From Salsuginibacillus kocurii DSM 18087 (GTDB lineage Bacteria; Bacillota; Bacilli; Bacillales; Marinococcaceae): a DNA stretch of 64,000 bases. The stretch spans positions 62,001 through 126,000 of the forward strand of contig NZ_KB898630.1 of the NCBI RefSeq assembly GCF_000377705.1. Direction: 5' to 3'. Below, in pieces: positions 7,973 through 17,927 of the stretch (position 1 is the stretch's first letter; every line of letters starts with the position of its first letter). Below the pieces are notes generated by a model, which worked only from the letters and a program-made list of their open reading frames with translations, had not been told where the DNA came from and searched no databases. A program made the translations under genes and the position numbers.

Positions 7973-8815
7973 CTACCTTTCAGTGGTCTTCAATAAAAAA
8001 CTAATATCAAGTGAAGAAGGGGAATGGGTAAGACTTCCCATCGATATGTAATCAGCTCCACACATTTTATAACGCCTTAATTGTTCAATTGTCATTCCGC
8101 CTGATATTTCTGTAACAATTGATTCGGGTACCTTAGGCACTAAGGCGTGCACCTCTTCAGGTTCCATGTTGTCAAACATGATGATATCTACGCCTGCTTC
8201 AAGTGCTTCCATCATTTCTTCTTCATTCGTCGTTTCTACTTCAATTTTCACAGTAAATCCGGCATTTTGCTTTACACGTTGTACAGCTTCTGTGATCCCC
8301 CCTGCACCCGTTATATGATTTTCTTTTAACATAATTAACTCATGAAGATTAAAGCGATGATTGACACCTCCGCCGCATTGCACGGCATACTTTTCATACA
8401 TCCGCAAACCTGGGGTAGTTTTTCTCGTATCAGTAATACAAGTCGTCCCCCCTTCTAATTCTCGAACCGCCCGTGTTGTCAAGGTAGCAATTCCACTCAT
8501 GCGCTGCACTAGATTTAATAGTACGCGCTCAGCTGCCAACAGAGCAGAAAGCGGTCCTTTCACTACAGCTATTACCTCTCCTGCTGCAACCCTTTCACCA
8601 TCGACGACCTTCATTTCTACAAGGATACTTGGGTCGATGAGCTTATAGCCTTCTACTATCACTTGCCTGCCTACGAAAACTCCACTTTCTTTAGCTTTCA
8701 AATACCCAGTCCTCCTGGACTCAGGATCTTCAAAAGCTGCGATTGACCGGTCGCCATACCCTAAATCTTCACATAGAAAATGATGCAGGTCGTTTTTGAG
8801 TTGCAGAACGTTCAT
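7973..8815 (-). CDS. nadC: NadC, nicotinate-nucleotide pyrophosphorylase
   Basis: Quinolinate phosphoribosyltransferase, converting quinolinate and PRPP to nicotinate mononucleotide with CO2 release. 280 residues with the family motifs [26 protein letters not shown] and [15 protein letters not shown], and the barrel end [10 protein letters not shown]. The start overlaps the 3' end of nadB by 47 nt, indicating translational coupling inside the operon. Confidence 0.97.
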   Translation of the reverse strand: MNVLQLKNDLHHFLCEDLGYGDRSIAAFEDPESRRTGYLKAKESGVFVGRQVIVEGYKLIDPSILVEMKVVDGERVAAGEVIAVVKGPLSALLAAERVLLNLVQRMSGIATLTTRAVRELEGGTTCITDTRKTTPGLRMYEKYAVQCGGGVNHRFNLHELIMLKENHITGAGGITEAVQRVKQNAGFTVKIEVETTNEEEMMEALEAGVDIIMFDNMEPEEVHALVPKVPESIVTEISGGMTIEQLRRYKMCGADYISMGSLTHSPSSLDISFLLKTTER

Positions 8816-10382
8816 TATTGACCACCTTTCTTTCCACTAAGGGCATATCGTTCACTTTATATGGTTGATCACAATATTTTGAGTGAATCAGCCAATAATC
8901 CCCTTTATCTTCTTTCTGACTCCCTTCTACATAATGCGCACCTAACGATTCAGGCCGGGCAAGGATCGCTTTTAAGATTAGCTGGCAAGCCGTAAGCGCA
9001 TGTGAATTCTCAATATATTCGCCCGAAAGTGGCTTCCAGTCAGCCGTTTCTTTCTCAAGCTCTTGTAAGGCTTTATTCACTTGGGCAGGAAGACGCTTAA
9101 CACCAGCTGAATATTCCATTTTGTTTCTTATCCGGGCCATTCCTTCTCTATCTACTGTGTTTACAGCTGTTTCCGGAACATGTACTGCAGGAGCAAGGGG
9201 TTTTTGCAAATACTTATGCACGCTTTCACTTATCTTACGGCCTGTTACAATTGCTTCCAACAATGAATTGCTTGCCAGCCGATTTGCCCCATGTACCCCG
9301 GTATAGGCTGTTTCACCAATTGCAAATAAACGAGAAATGTCGGTTTCCCCGTATTCATTTACATAAACCCCGCCCATCATATAGTGAGCACCTGGCTGTA
9401 CCGGTATTTTTTCCATAGAAATATGGTGGGCCCGACACCAGGCCGAAATGGCAGGGAACATGGCTTCTTTATTAGGAATAGAGGCCGCATTCACGTAGAC
9501 ACTTTCCCCTTGCTCGCGTAATTGATAAATGGCACGTGCTACTTGGTCACGACTGGAGAGATCCCCATGCTCTAAATGGCTAGTTACCTGTTTTTTACGA
9601 GCTGTCTCCAGCTTGGCCCCAGCTCCGCGTAATGCTTCGGAAATAAGAAACACTTCCTTATTACTAGCTACACCCAAAGTTGGATGAAACTGAATAAATT
9701 CTACATCAACCAGACGGGCGCCAGCTTGGTAGGCTAGGGCCAACCCATCTCCGGTTGCATGTGCATGATTCGTAGTCGTTTCAAATAAGGCTCCGGCTCC
9801 TCCGGTGGCTAATACGACTGATTTTGCATAAAAACGTATATACTCACCTTTTGCCGTTAACGCATCAGCTCCTTCACACTCTCCTGTTGAAACATGCAGC
9901 TTGATCACTGAAGTATGGTCCTGCACCTTAATATTTGCACACTTGCTCACCCGTGTTTTAAGACGTTCCATTATATTTCGGCCAGTTTGGTCACCATTGC
10001 AGTGAACGATTCGCGGCTGGCTGTGAGCACCTTCACATCCTAATTGATATTGATTGCTCTCATTCTTACAAAACGCCACCCCTTGCTGCTCAAGCCAAGA
10101 AACCGCCTCTGTCGCTTCAGAAACCAGATCCCTTACCATACCTTTTCGGTTATGAAAGGCTCCAGCCCTTAAGGTATCCTCCTCATGAAACCTCCAATGG
10201 TCGGTTCTCGCAAGAGCTGCAGCCATACCTCCTTGCGCGCGCCAAGAATTAGAAGAACATAACGAGCCTTTGCTTACGATGGTGATACATTTGTCCTCTG
10301 GCATAGAGAGAGCTGCCGTAATTCCGGCCAGCCCACTTCCAATAATTAATATATCTGGCATCTCCAGCTTAAGTTCCTTCAT
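8769..10382 (-). CDS. nadB: NadB, L-aspartate oxidase
   Basis: FAD enzyme oxidising L-aspartate to iminoaspartate, the first step of de novo NAD synthesis. The 537-residue product begins with the dinucleotide fold (IIGSGLAGITAAL), has the succinate-dehydrogenase-like SWRAQGGMAAAL region, the FIQFHPT motif, and MGGVYVNEYGETD with GVHGANRLASNSLLEA near the FAD site. First gene of nadBCA, divergent from nifS. The ribosome binding site is weak (GTAGTGATG). Its last ~15 codons lie inside the nadC reading frame. Confidence 0.97.
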   Translation of the reverse strand: MKELKLEMPDILIIGSGLAGITAALSMPEDKCITIVSKGSLCSSNSWRAQGGMAAALARTDHWRFHEEDTLRAGAFHNRKGMVRDLVSEATEAVSWLEQQGVAFCKNESNQYQLGCEGAHSQPRIVHCNGDQTGRNIMERLKTRVSKCANIKVQDHTSVIKLHVSTGECEGADALTAKGEYIRFYAKSVVLATGGAGALFETTTNHAHATGDGLALAYQAGARLVDVEFIQFHPTLGVASNKEVFLISEALRGAGAKLETARKKQVTSHLEHGDLSSRDQVARAIYQLREQGESVYVNAASIPNKEAMFPAISAWCRAHHISMEKIPVQPGAHYMMGGVYVNEYGETDISRLFAIGETAYTGVHGANRLASNSLLEAIVTGRKISESVHKYLQKPLAPAVHVPETAVNTVDREGMARIRNKMEYSAGVKRLPAQVNKALQELEKETADWKPLSGEYIENSHALTACQLILKAILARPESLGAHYVEGSQKEDKGDYWLIHSKYCDQPYKVNDMPLVERKVVNNERSATQKRPASFSM

Positions 10383-10396
10383 AACATCACTACTTT

Positions 10397-10416
10397 ACAT
10401 GTGTCTTGACATATAT
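10397..10416. promoter_or_regulatory. Candidate NadR/NiaR operator and overlapping nifS promoter
   Basis: The nadB-nifS divergent region holds an imperfect palindrome centred on TGTC-TT-GACA (10402-10411), with further matching bases outside. Its right half doubles as a -35 TTGACA (10406-10411), followed after 18 nt by TAAACT (10430-10435), a plausible -10 for nifS. In B. subtilis the regulator YrxA (NadR/NiaR) represses both nadBCA and nifS from this intergenic region in response to nicotinate. The operator call is inference from position and symmetry. Confidence 0.5.
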
Positions 10417-10472
10417 AATCACATAAAATTAAACTAATGACAACACTAAATCTGAAAGTAGGGACTAAACCG

Positions 10473-11612
10473 ATGATTTACTTAGATTACAGCGCTACCA
10501 CACCCATGACTGACATCGCTGTAGATAGTTATGCTAAGGCGGCTCAGCAGTTTTTCGCCAATGCTTCTAGTCTGCATGATACAGGTTATAAGGCTGCAAC
10601 GGCCCTTCAAGAAGCAAGACAGTCTTTAGCAAACATTACACATGTAAACTATAATGAACTTTACTTTACTGGCAGCGGTTCTGAAGCTAATATATTAACT
10701 CTTCTGGCTCTGGCTGAAGGAGCTAAACATAAAGGCCGGCACATTTTAACAACCGAACTTGAACACGCCTCTGTCAAACAAGCGATGTCCGCTCTAGAAA
10801 CAAAAGGGTTTGAAATTACAATGATACCGATAAATGAAGAAGGGTTAGTTACAAAAGAGGCAGTAAGTGGGGAATTACGCCCTGACACCATCTTAGTTTC
10901 TATATGTCATGCCAGTGCAGACCTAGGTACCATCCAGCCAATTGAATCCATTGGTCCGCTATTAAAAAAGAAACATATCCTATTTCACAGTGACTGGGTG
11001 CAAACGTTTGGAAAAATTGGACTACCGATTCCTAAAGAGATTGGACTCGATGCCTTTACTCTTTCTGCCCATAAAGTGTATGGGCCTAAAGGGATTGGCC
11101 TTGCCTATATTCAAGAGAATGTGCGTTGGGTCCCACCATTGAAAGGAGGAACACATGAATCGGGGTTTAGACCTGGGACGGTAAATGTTCCTGCAGCGCT
11201 TAGTTTTACCGCAGCTGCTGAAGAAATCGTTTACCTACGAGAACAAGAAGCAAGTCGTTTACACCACTTGCGAAAAAAGTTTATGGCAAGCATTACCAAT
11301 GATCGCCTTGAGTGGCTTGGCTCCTCTACTATGAGGCTCCCACATCATAGCGCTTTTTTGATTGAAGGTGTGGAAGGGCAATGGGTCATGTTAGAATTAA
11401 ATCGACATGATATTTCAATTGGGACTGGAAGTGCTTGCCAAACTGGAGTAAGTTCACCACCAGACGCCATGAAAGCTATTGGCTGTTCTGCTGAAAAAGC
11501 TCATGGACTAGCCCGTCTTACCATGGGCCGGTTTACTACTGAAGACGAAATGGAAAAAGTGAGCCAAGTGCTTAACCGTTTAACCCGAGCTGGTCAACCC
11601 AACCTTTTCTAA
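10473..11612 (+). CDS. nifS: NifS-type cysteine desulfurase
   Basis: PLP enzyme taking sulfur from cysteine; in Bacillus this copy, beside the nad operon, is thought to supply the NadA iron-sulfur cluster. The 379-residue form starts at the ATG at 10473 (MIYLDYSATTP), chosen because AGTAGGGA precedes it and the upstream ATG at 10437 has no ribosome binding site. The PLP lysine is K201 in LSAHKVYGPKG; the catalytic cysteine is C322 in GTGSACQTGVSSP, on the short loop of class-I enzymes. Divergent from nadBCA and followed by nadR. Confidence 0.95.
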   Translation: MIYLDYSATTPMTDIAVDSYAKAAQQFFANASSLHDTGYKAATALQEARQSLANITHVNYNELYFTGSGSEANILTLLALAEGAKHKGRHILTTELEHASVKQAMSALETKGFEITMIPINEEGLVTKEAVSGELRPDTILVSICHASADLGTIQPIESIGPLLKKKHILFHSDWVQTFGKIGLPIPKEIGLDAFTLSAHKVYGPKGIGLAYIQENVRWVPPLKGGTHESGFRPGTVNVPAALSFTAAAEEIVYLREQEASRLHHLRKKFMASITNDRLEWLGSSTMRLPHHSAFLIEGVEGQWVMLELNRHDISIGTGSACQTGVSSPPDAMKAIGCSAEKAHGLARLTMGRFTTEDEMEKVSQVLNRLTRAGQPNLF

Positions 11613-11689
11613 TAAAAAGGGAATTATGATCACTAGCGTTGTAAAACTATCTGCAGCTTCTTAATCCTTAGATAAATTTTCAATATAGT

Positions 11690-11875
11690 GGTTTTAGTTC
11701 TCCGCTCCAGGTAGACGCTTTCACCACAGGCACAAGAGCATCTGCTCTCGCTTCTTGGTCTACTCTCCCCCCGTGTCTTCTAGCCATGGAGAGCGTATGA
11801 GCCTCCTCGGGAACACCGACCTGCGGGGCCTTTTGCTGCCTTTTTCCCGTTGGAGTCGATCTTTTACTTTTCTAG
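11690..11875. repeat. Degenerate GC-rich intergenic repeat
   Basis: Most of the 322-nt gap between nifS and nadR resembles a dispersed Bacillaceae intergenic repeat recalled from other genomes: a leading CTCCGCTCC, an internal AGCCTCCTCGGGAACACCG, then CCTGCGGGGCC and TTCCCGTTGGAGTCG. It also has CTTTCACCACAGGC, a motif recurring at 38863 and 46664. No coding potential is seen. A short palindrome AGTGT-AA-ACACT (about 11879-11890) lies just before nadR and could be an operator. Confidence 0.45.
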
Positions 11876-11934
11876 CTTTAGTGTAAACACTGTGTGGGAA
11901 AACAGACTGAATAAAAAAAATGAGGAGTTCATGT

Positions 11935-12477
11935 ATGAATACAAAAACTGATAAAATGAGAGGGGAAAAACGTCGTACGTTTATTAAGGAGTGGCTGGAG
12001 AATTCGGAGGCGCCATTAACTGGAAAAGAATTAGCCGAAGCTACAAATGTCAGCAGGCAAGTAGTGGTCCAGGATATTTCTATCTTAAAAGCGCGCGACC
12101 TGCCGATCCTTGCTACATCCCAGGGTTATGTGTTCATGAGGCAGGAAAAAGAAGAGGAAAAAAAGAAGCGGGTCTTTGCCTGTCAGCATGGCAAGGAGCC
12201 TAGCACCACCGAAAAAGAATTAACATTGATGGTTTCAGAAGGAGCCACAGTTAAAAATGTAATGATTGAACATCCACTCTATGGTGACTTAACGGCTTCT
12301 TTGATGCTCTCAAGCGTAGAAGAGGTGCAAACCTTTATCAGCCGATTAAAAGTGACACGAGCCTCTTTATTATCAGAATTAACGGATGGCGTTCATCTAC
12401 ATACTGTAGAAGCAGCCAGCGAAGACACGTTGGATAGAGTAGAAAAAAAACTCCAGGAACACGGTTTTCTGCTTTAA
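11935..12477 (+). CDS. nadR: NadR (YrxA/NiaR), nicotinate-responsive repressor
   Basis: Transcriptional repressor of NAD biosynthesis. From the ATG at 11935 the protein is 180 residues, as in B. subtilis; the ribosome binding site GAGGAG sits 7 nt before it. The N-terminus is an HTH_11 helix-turn-helix (about 12-60, with LTGKELAEATNVSRQVVVQDI). The C-terminus is a 3H domain with histidines H85, H113, H154 and H156 that likely hold a metal and the nicotinate effector. It follows nifS in the same direction, as in B. subtilis. Confidence 0.93.
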   Translation: MNTKTDKMRGEKRRTFIKEWLENSEAPLTGKELAEATNVSRQVVVQDISILKARDLPILATSQGYVFMRQEKEEEKKKRVFACQHGKEPSTTEKELTLMVSEGATVKNVMIEHPLYGDLTASLMLSSVEEVQTFISRLKVTRASLLSELTDGVHLHTVEAASEDTLDRVEKKLQEHGFLL

Positions 12478-12483
12478 TTACAC

Positions 12484-12536
12484 AAAAAAGAAGAAACGGC
12501 CTGCCTTATTTAGGGGTGGCCGTTTCTTCTTTTTTT
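12484..12536. terminator. Bidirectional terminator between nadR and pheA
   Basis: Long perfect inverted repeat (AAAAAAGAAGAAACGGCC with its complement, 16-nt loop) with A-runs on one side and T-runs on the other, so it works in both directions. Its right arm is formed by the last codons of pheA and the loop holds the pheA stop. Confidence 0.9.
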
Positions 12537-13405
12537 GAGTCTTGTGCCTGGAGCGTATAGCATGGATATGTTCCTAGAACACGCACTCCACATTGCAATG
12601 CTTTTAACTCTTCAATCACACCGGGCATTAATACCTCATCCATTCCTTGGTCAACATCTATTACGAAAAAATAATGCCCCAGACCAGTTTTCATCGGACG
12701 GGATTCAATTTTGGATAAATTCAAGCGCCTCCAGGCAAATGCGGATAGTACGTGGTGCAAAGCTCCTGAATAATCAGACGGCAACGTCACCATCAGCGTT
12801 GTCTTCTCCCCCGTCTTTCCCCCGTCCTTTAACGACAGAGTCTGTTTATGATCGGGCTTTGTCAACACAACAAACCGGGTATGGTTATGTTCATAATCAT
12901 GAATGTTCGCTTGAGCAACTGTTAAACGATACAGTTTTGCCGCAAGCATATTAGCAATCACTGCAGCCGTCTTGCTTTGTTCTTCTTCAATCTTTTTTGC
13001 TGCTTCACCTGTTGAATTCATATAAATAATTTCAGCATCAGGCACATTTTCTTGCAAAAACTCATGACATTGAGCGATTGCGTGAGGATGCGAATAGACC
13101 TTTTCAATCTTGGCGAAATCCTGCAATTCATCGTTAGCTATTAATAAATGCTGTTCAATTGGAACTGTAACTTCTCCAACAATAGGTAAGTCTTTTTTAT
13201 GGATTAAATGATCTAATGTAAGATTAACAGAACCTTCAATCGCGTTCTCTAATGGCACCACTGCACTCTCTACCGTTCCATCTGAGACGGCGTCCATTAC
13301 AGCTGGAATCGTTTTAAATCCTTGTTTTGCTGGAGCAGAAAACACTGCATCTACAGCTAATTCTGTAAATGTTCCCTGTGGGCCTAGATATCCAACTGAT
13401 GGCAT
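12506..13405 (-). CDS. pheA: PheA, prephenate dehydratase
   Basis: Converts prephenate to phenylpyruvate in phenylalanine synthesis. 299 residues: a periplasmic-binding-like catalytic domain (GPQGTFTE at 8-15, catalytic TRF at 176-178 in HTRFVVL) and a C-terminal ACT domain (about 203-280, with ESRP) for phenylalanine feedback. It has an unusual hydrophilic tail (QDSKKEETATPK), part of which is encoded by one arm of the terminator. Downstream of pheB with a 44-nt gap. The spacing from GGAGAC to the ATG is rather long (11 nt). Confidence 0.96.
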   Translation of the reverse strand: MPSVGYLGPQGTFTELAVDAVFSAPAKQGFKTIPAVMDAVSDGTVESAVVPLENAIEGSVNLTLDHLIHKKDLPIVGEVTVPIEQHLLIANDELQDFAKIEKVYSHPHAIAQCHEFLQENVPDAEIIYMNSTGEAAKKIEEEQSKTAAVIANMLAAKLYRLTVAQANIHDYEHNHTRFVVLTKPDHKQTLSLKDGGKTGEKTTLMVTLPSDYSGALHHVLSAFAWRRLNLSKIESRPMKTGLGHYFFVIDVDQGMDEVLMPGVIEELKALQCGVRVLGTYPCYTLQAQDSKKEETATPK

Positions 13406-13449
13406 GCTGACATCGTCTCCTCTCTCATAACCTCAATCTCTTTCAAAAC

Positions 13450-13899
13450 TCAAGAACCTGAGCCTATAATTTCAACCTGTTCCACAGCTTCGGTTTCTTT
13501 CAACCTTTTGATGAGCATTGATATTTCCGTGTTGAGCGAACTTGTATCAATTGTCACCGTAATATTTGCCTTTCCCTGCAAAGGGATTGTTTGATTAATA
13601 GTTAATACATTAGCACCTTCTTCAGCTACGATGCCCAGAAGGCGCGACAGTGTTCCCGATTTATCCATTAGATGAATCGAAAGCGTAATAATCTGTTCTT
13701 TTAACATCGTATGAAAGGGGAAAATAGCATCCTTATATTTATAAAAAGCACTACGGCTTAAGTCTACAGCTTGAACCGCATCTGCCACTTTTTTGACTTT
13801 CCCACTTTCAAGCAACGCTTTCGCATCTAATGTTTTTTGCATAGCATCGGTTAACATATCTTCACGTACTAAATAGAAATGATCGATTCGATCAGCCAT
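13450..13899 (-). CDS. pheB: PheB, ACT-domain protein
   Basis: 149-residue UPF0735-type ACT protein found between obg and pheA in Bacilli. The N-terminal half ([26 protein letters not shown] and the helix-turn-helix-like [22 protein letters not shown]) precedes an ACT domain (about 72-147) with [13 protein letters not shown]. Probably an amino-acid-sensing accessory of the aromatic pathway; its exact role is not established. Part of the spo0B-obg-pheB-pheA cluster. Confidence 0.9.
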   Translation of the reverse strand: MADRIDHFYLVREDMLTDAMQKTLDAKALLESGKVKKVADAVQAVDLSRSAFYKYKDAIFPFHTMLKEQIITLSIHLMDKSGTLSRLLGIVAEEGANVLTINQTIPLQGKANITVTIDTSSLNTEISMLIKRLKETEAVEQVEIIGSGS

Positions 13900-14009
13900 T
13901 ATACCTCACCACCGAGGATTGAAAGATTGTCTCATTGTACCATTATATGATGGCTTCTTGTATTTGACAACGTTCCGCTCTTCATTTCAGCAGAACAGGG
14001 AAACAAATG

Positions 14010-15302
14010 TTATTCCACAAACTCAAACTCAAAGTTCAATAAGCGTACAATATCTCCATCTTCCGCCCCTTTTTCCCGTAATGCATCTTCAATCCCCATT
14101 TTTCGCATTTTACGAGTGAAGCGCCGGACAGATTCTTCTCGATTCATGTCTGTCATTTTATACATCCGTTCAATTTCTTCACCGGAAATCACAAATGCTC
14201 CATCATCATCTCGAGTAATAATAAATGCCGGCTTTTCTTCTTCATGCCGGTAGTAAACCCGCTCTTCTTCAGCTTCCTCTTCCATTAACGGGAATTCATC
14301 CGTTGAATCAACTAAATCAGCCACAGTTAACAAGCAGGCGTCCAAACCTTCTGTTGTAATAGCCGACACCGGAAAGATTGCGATATCTTCCCCTCGTTCT
14401 GCCAACTGTTCTTTAAATAGCTCTAAGTGCGTCTCACTATCAGGCATGTCCATTTTGTTTGCTAAAACGACTTGAGGCCGTTCCATTAGCCGCAGATTAT
14501 ATTCTTGAAGTTCTTTATTAATGGTCTGGTAGTCCTCAAATGGGTCGCGCCCTTCCATCCCTGACATATCTACCACATGGACAATCACTCGTGTCCTTTC
14601 AATATGCCTCAAGAATTGGTGACCTAAACCTATACCTTCATGCGCCCCTTCTAAAAGCCCGGGCAAATCAGCAGCCACAAAGCTTCTTCCGTCTGGAACA
14701 GCCACAACGCCTAAGTTTGGCTGCAAAGTAGTAAAATGGTAATCAGCAATCTTCGGTTTGGCCGAAGAAATCACTGAAAGGAGAGTTGACTTTCCTACAC
14801 TTGGATAGCCGACAAAGCCGACATCCGCCAAAACTTTCAGCTCGAGAACAATATTACGCTCAGCCCCTGGTTCACCGTTTTCGGCATGTTCAGGAGCAGG
14901 ATTTACCGAAGAAGCAAATCGTGTATTCCCACGACCCCCTCTCCCGCCTCGGGCGATGACAGCTTGTTGCTCATGAGCAATTAAGTCTGCGATCACCTCG
15001 CCTGTATCTTCATCTTTTACCGTCGTTCCTGGCGGGACAGCCACAACCATATGAGCTGAATTCTTCCCGTGCTGGCCTTTTGGACGACCATTTTCACCGG
15101 CCGGCGCTTTATAATGACGCTGATAACGAAAATCCATCAAGGTGCGCAGCCCTTCATCCACTTGGAAAATGACTGAAGCGCCGTCGCCTCCATCACCGCC
15201 GGCAGGTCCTCCTTCCGGAACATATTTTTCCCTCCGAAATGCAACAAGACCGTTTCCACCGTCTCCACCTTTGACGTATACCTTTACATGATCTACAAAC
15301 AT
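14010..15302 (-). CDS. obg: Obg (CgtA), ribosome-associated GTPase
   Basis: Essential GTPase acting in 50S maturation, the stringent response and, in Bacillus, sporulation initiation through Spo0B. 430 residues from the ATG at 15300-15302; a GTG three codons upstream lies within the ribosome binding site GGAGTGAAG and is rejected. It shows the glycine-rich Obg fold (1-156; [27 protein letters not shown]), the G domain (P-loop [32 protein letters not shown]) and a C-terminal OCT domain (about 345-425). Five nt downstream of spo0B. Confidence 0.98.
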   Translation of the reverse strand: MFVDHVKVYVKGGDGGNGLVAFRREKYVPEGGPAGGDGGDGASVIFQVDEGLRTLMDFRYQRHYKAPAGENGRPKGQHGKNSAHMVVAVPPGTTVKDEDTGEVIADLIAHEQQAVIARGGRGGRGNTRFASSVNPAPEHAENGEPGAERNIVLELKVLADVGFVGYPSVGKSTLLSVISSAKPKIADYHFTTLQPNLGVVAVPDGRSFVAADLPGLLEGAHEGIGLGHQFLRHIERTRVIVHVVDMSGMEGRDPFEDYQTINKELQEYNLRLMERPQVVLANKMDMPDSETHLELFKEQLAERGEDIAIFPVSAITTEGLDACLLTVADLVDSTDEFPLMEEEAEEERVYYRHEEEKPAFIITRDDDGAFVISGEEIERMYKMTDMNREESVRRFTRKMRKMGIEDALREKGAEDGDIVRLLNFEFEFVE

Positions 15303-15307
15303 TTTCT

Positions 15308-15865
15308 TCACTCCTTTTTACAAGGGACAGTAAGCCATATCTCATCTGCACGTATTACACGCTCTCCTTCCAACAGGAGAGGCTCACGTTTTGCAGCTGC
15401 ATCGAGCAGATGTGAAAATGTATCAATTGAAACCCCCTGGCCTTGCCAATCAAACTCTACGGCCAGAGCTGGTTCAGTCTGAATACTTACGAGGACTCGC
15501 TCTTCCTCATCATAAGACAATGCTTTTCTGTAACATTCCAGGACATGACTAACCACCTTTACTAACCAATTATCAAGGTGGCTGAGATCATGAACCGGTC
15601 CTGTAACGTCAAGGTCAATCCGAAGCGAATCTGAGCGGCTGTTATAAGTAAGTAAAAATGCAGCAAGTTTAACTGCATTTAGGTTAGTTAACCTACCTTC
15701 ATTTCTTGCCTTCATGACCATATCATCAATCAGCCGATCGACGTCTTCCAACCTTCCAAGCGCCAGATTGGATTTTAAAAGCTGGGCTTGGTTTAACCAT
15801 TCATGTCTTATATATCTAATTATCTCAACGGTTTGTTTATTTTCATCCAACGACCGATTGTCCAA
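15308..15865 (-). CDS. spo0B: Spo0B, sporulation phosphorelay phosphotransferase
   Basis: Passes phosphate from Spo0F to Spo0A. The 185-residue protein has a kinase-like helical hairpin with the phospho-accepting histidine H21 in [14 protein letters not shown], followed by a degenerate ATPase-like domain ending ADEIWLTVP. Divergence is high, as usual for this family, but the motif and coupling to obg are diagnostic. The ribosomal protein genes rplU and rpmA that usually precede spo0B are missing; the next gene upstream is an unrelated chemoreceptor. Confidence 0.93.
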   Translation of the reverse strand: MDNRSLDENKQTVEIIRYIRHEWLNQAQLLKSNLALGRLEDVDRLIDDMVMKARNEGRLTNLNAVKLAAFLLTYNSRSDSLRIDLDVTGPVHDLSHLDNWLVKVVSHVLECYRKALSYDEEERVLVSIQTEPALAVEFDWQGQGVSIDTFSHLLDAAAKREPLLLEGERVIRADEIWLTVPCKKE

Positions 15866-16074
15866 AAGATCACCATACCCTTTTAACTCTCAAACATTGT
15901 ATCATAACCCCACATTGATAGAAAAACCTGGTTTAATGTAGAACTATGTCACGCTTTATATTTCGGCATTGCTACTTTCAGTTTTAAAGCACGTAGAGGA
16001 TGAAAATATATTTGAGGTAGAAGCAGTGGCAATAACTTTCTAGCTTTTTTTAGCTATAATAAGCATAATCATCA

Positions 16075-16117
16075 AAAAACCAGTGATATGTAACTGCTCA
16101 TATCAACTGGCTTTCAT
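16075..16117 (-). terminator. Terminator of the chemoreceptor gene
   Basis: On the minus strand an imperfect stem (CCAGTTGATATG with CATATCACTGG) is followed by TTTTTTGATG. It lies about 47 nt past the stop of the gene at 16159-17790. The remaining sequence up to spo0B (15866-16074) shows nothing else. Confidence 0.75.
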
Positions 16118-16158
16118 TTCTTATTAACCTATTTTCTATCCACTAAATTTTCATTAAT

Positions 16159-17790
16159 TTAAGAAGATTGCTTTAACTGAAAACGATTGACCATTGTACG
16201 CAGCCGATCAGCCTGATTGGATAAGTCTACTGCTTGTTCAGATAAGTTCATCACTACCTCTTCTTGACTTTCCAAGCCTTTTGCCGTATCAGCCACCACC
16301 TCTGAAAAATCTTCAGCTATTTTGTATATTTCTTCAATAACTTGCTCTAATTCTGCTCCTTCGCTTTTCACATCTTCAGCAAATTGGTGATTGTTTCTCA
16401 CAGCGCCCCTGGTTTCACTTACAAGCTCACTCAACTTATGAATAGCATTACCAGCAACCGAAACCGTTTCAATCCCTTCATTCATTTTTACTACATTACC
16501 GCTGGCTTGTTCCACTGCTCCTTGCACGTCTTTCTTTACGAGCTCTAATCGTTCTACTACTTGGGTACTAAACGAATTTGTTGCTTCAGCAAGCTTCCTC
16601 ACTTCAGCTGCGACTACGGCAAACCCTTTTCCGGCTTCACCAGCTCTAGCTGCTTCAATAGACGCATTCAATGCCAACAAGTTCGTCTGCTCTGCTATAT
16701 CTGTAATAGAAGCAACTTGACCTAAAATTTCATTCATTTGTTCAGAGACACGCTCTAACCGTTCAGATGATTCAGTTACCCCTTGTTGGATTTCATTCAT
16801 CTTCTCAGCTGATTTATCCACTGCTTCTGTACCCCCTTTAGAAGCTTCTTCTGCCCCTTCCGACTGCGTTAGGGTCTGAGCGATATCCTGCTGCATATCG
16901 TTCACTTCACTCATCATCTTTTTCACATGCTGATTTGCATTCCCCAGCGCGTTCAACTGATTTTCAGCACCATCTCTAAATTGGCCCAACGTGCTTGTCG
17001 TCTCTTGATATGTGGCAGACAAATGCTGAGATTCTTCCTCTTGATTTTTGCTGACCTGTCTAACAAATCTTGACGATTCGTTCATCTCATCTATGATCGA
17101 ACGAATACCCAGCACTACTTTATTCATCTCAAAACTTAATTGATGAAAATCATTGTTCCTATGTTCAGTAACTTCCTGCGTTAAATCACCTGCTGATACA
17201 GAGCGCGCCACTTGATACCAGCTGCTTACTGCTTGGGTAATTGACTTATATAAAAAGAAACATATTAAAAACGTAACAATAAATACCGTAGCCGTTATAA
17301 TGAATGTTGCTGACCAAGAACCCGTCAATATAAAGCTGCTAACAAAGGCAGAAACCGCCGGTAATACAGTCAGGGAGGTGAACACAGGTTTTAGAAAAGA
17401 ACGTTGAACACTTCGTCCCAGTCGCAAATTAACACTCTTGCCGTTGTTACTTTTACTAATTGGCGCAGAAGCATCTATTAACACTTCTCCCGTATTTCGT
17501 ACATATTCCTGAAGGAGAGGTTCAGCAGTAGTAGCGGCTTTTAATCCTGTCTCATCTTGAAAAAAATCCCCTTCTCGCAGCCGGTTGGTATGTATAATGC
17601 TTTTCCCTTCCTGATCAACGATGAGCAAATATTCGTCCCGTTTCAGCTTACTATCTAATAATTCCCGAAAGTATACAAGTTCCGTCAGCAAGTCCTCATG
17701 ATTTTCTATCTTTTCGGCCAATTCTTCTGCAATCGCTTTCACTTTTGATAAAGCTTGCTCAGCGGCTCTTTTTTGAATTAGTGTCCCCAA
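16159..17790 (-). CDS. Methyl-accepting chemotaxis protein with cytoplasmic N-terminus
   Basis: 543-residue chemoreceptor-like protein. No N-terminal membrane anchor is seen: residues 1-125 form a soluble region (with [11 protein letters not shown] and an [14 protein letters not shown] stretch typical of a family of Bacillus MCPs). Two adjacent membrane helices follow (about 133-155 and 158-178), then HAMP (about 180-232) and a signalling domain with the hairpin tip [20 protein letters not shown]. The start is TTG after GGGGGGG. Probably signals to CheA through CheW; the ligand is unknown. It stands alone between spo0B and a divergent ABC importer. Confidence 0.85.
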   Translation of the reverse strand: MGTLIQKRAAEQALSKVKAIAEELAEKIENHEDLLTELVYFRELLDSKLKRDEYLLIVDQEGKSIIHTNRLREGDFFQDETGLKAATTAEPLLQEYVRNTGEVLIDASAPISKSNNGKSVNLRLGRSVQRSFLKPVFTSLTVLPAVSAFVSSFILTGSWSATFIITATVFIVTFLICFFLYKSITQAVSSWYQVARSVSAGDLTQEVTEHRNNDFHQLSFEMNKVVLGIRSIIDEMNESSRFVRQVSKNQEEESQHLSATYQETTSTLGQFRDGAENQLNALGNANQHVKKMMSEVNDMQQDIAQTLTQSEGAEEASKGGTEAVDKSAEKMNEIQQGVTESSERLERVSEQMNEILGQVASITDIAEQTNLLALNASIEAARAGEAGKGFAVVAAEVRKLAEATNSFSTQVVERLELVKKDVQGAVEQASGNVVKMNEGIETVSVAGNAIHKLSELVSETRGAVRNNHQFAEDVKSEGAELEQVIEEIYKIAEDFSEVVADTAKGLESQEEVVMNLSEQAVDLSNQADRLRTMVNRFQLKQSS

Positions 17791-17927
17791 ATTGACCCCC
17801 CCTTAAATTTTACTACAACTTAAGTATATTAAATTAATGGAAATTTTCAAATATTTTTTCCGTCCATTGGTTTGTATGCTACTTTAAAGTCGTTAAACAA
17901 AGGAAAAGCTTTAAATTAAAATTTCTA

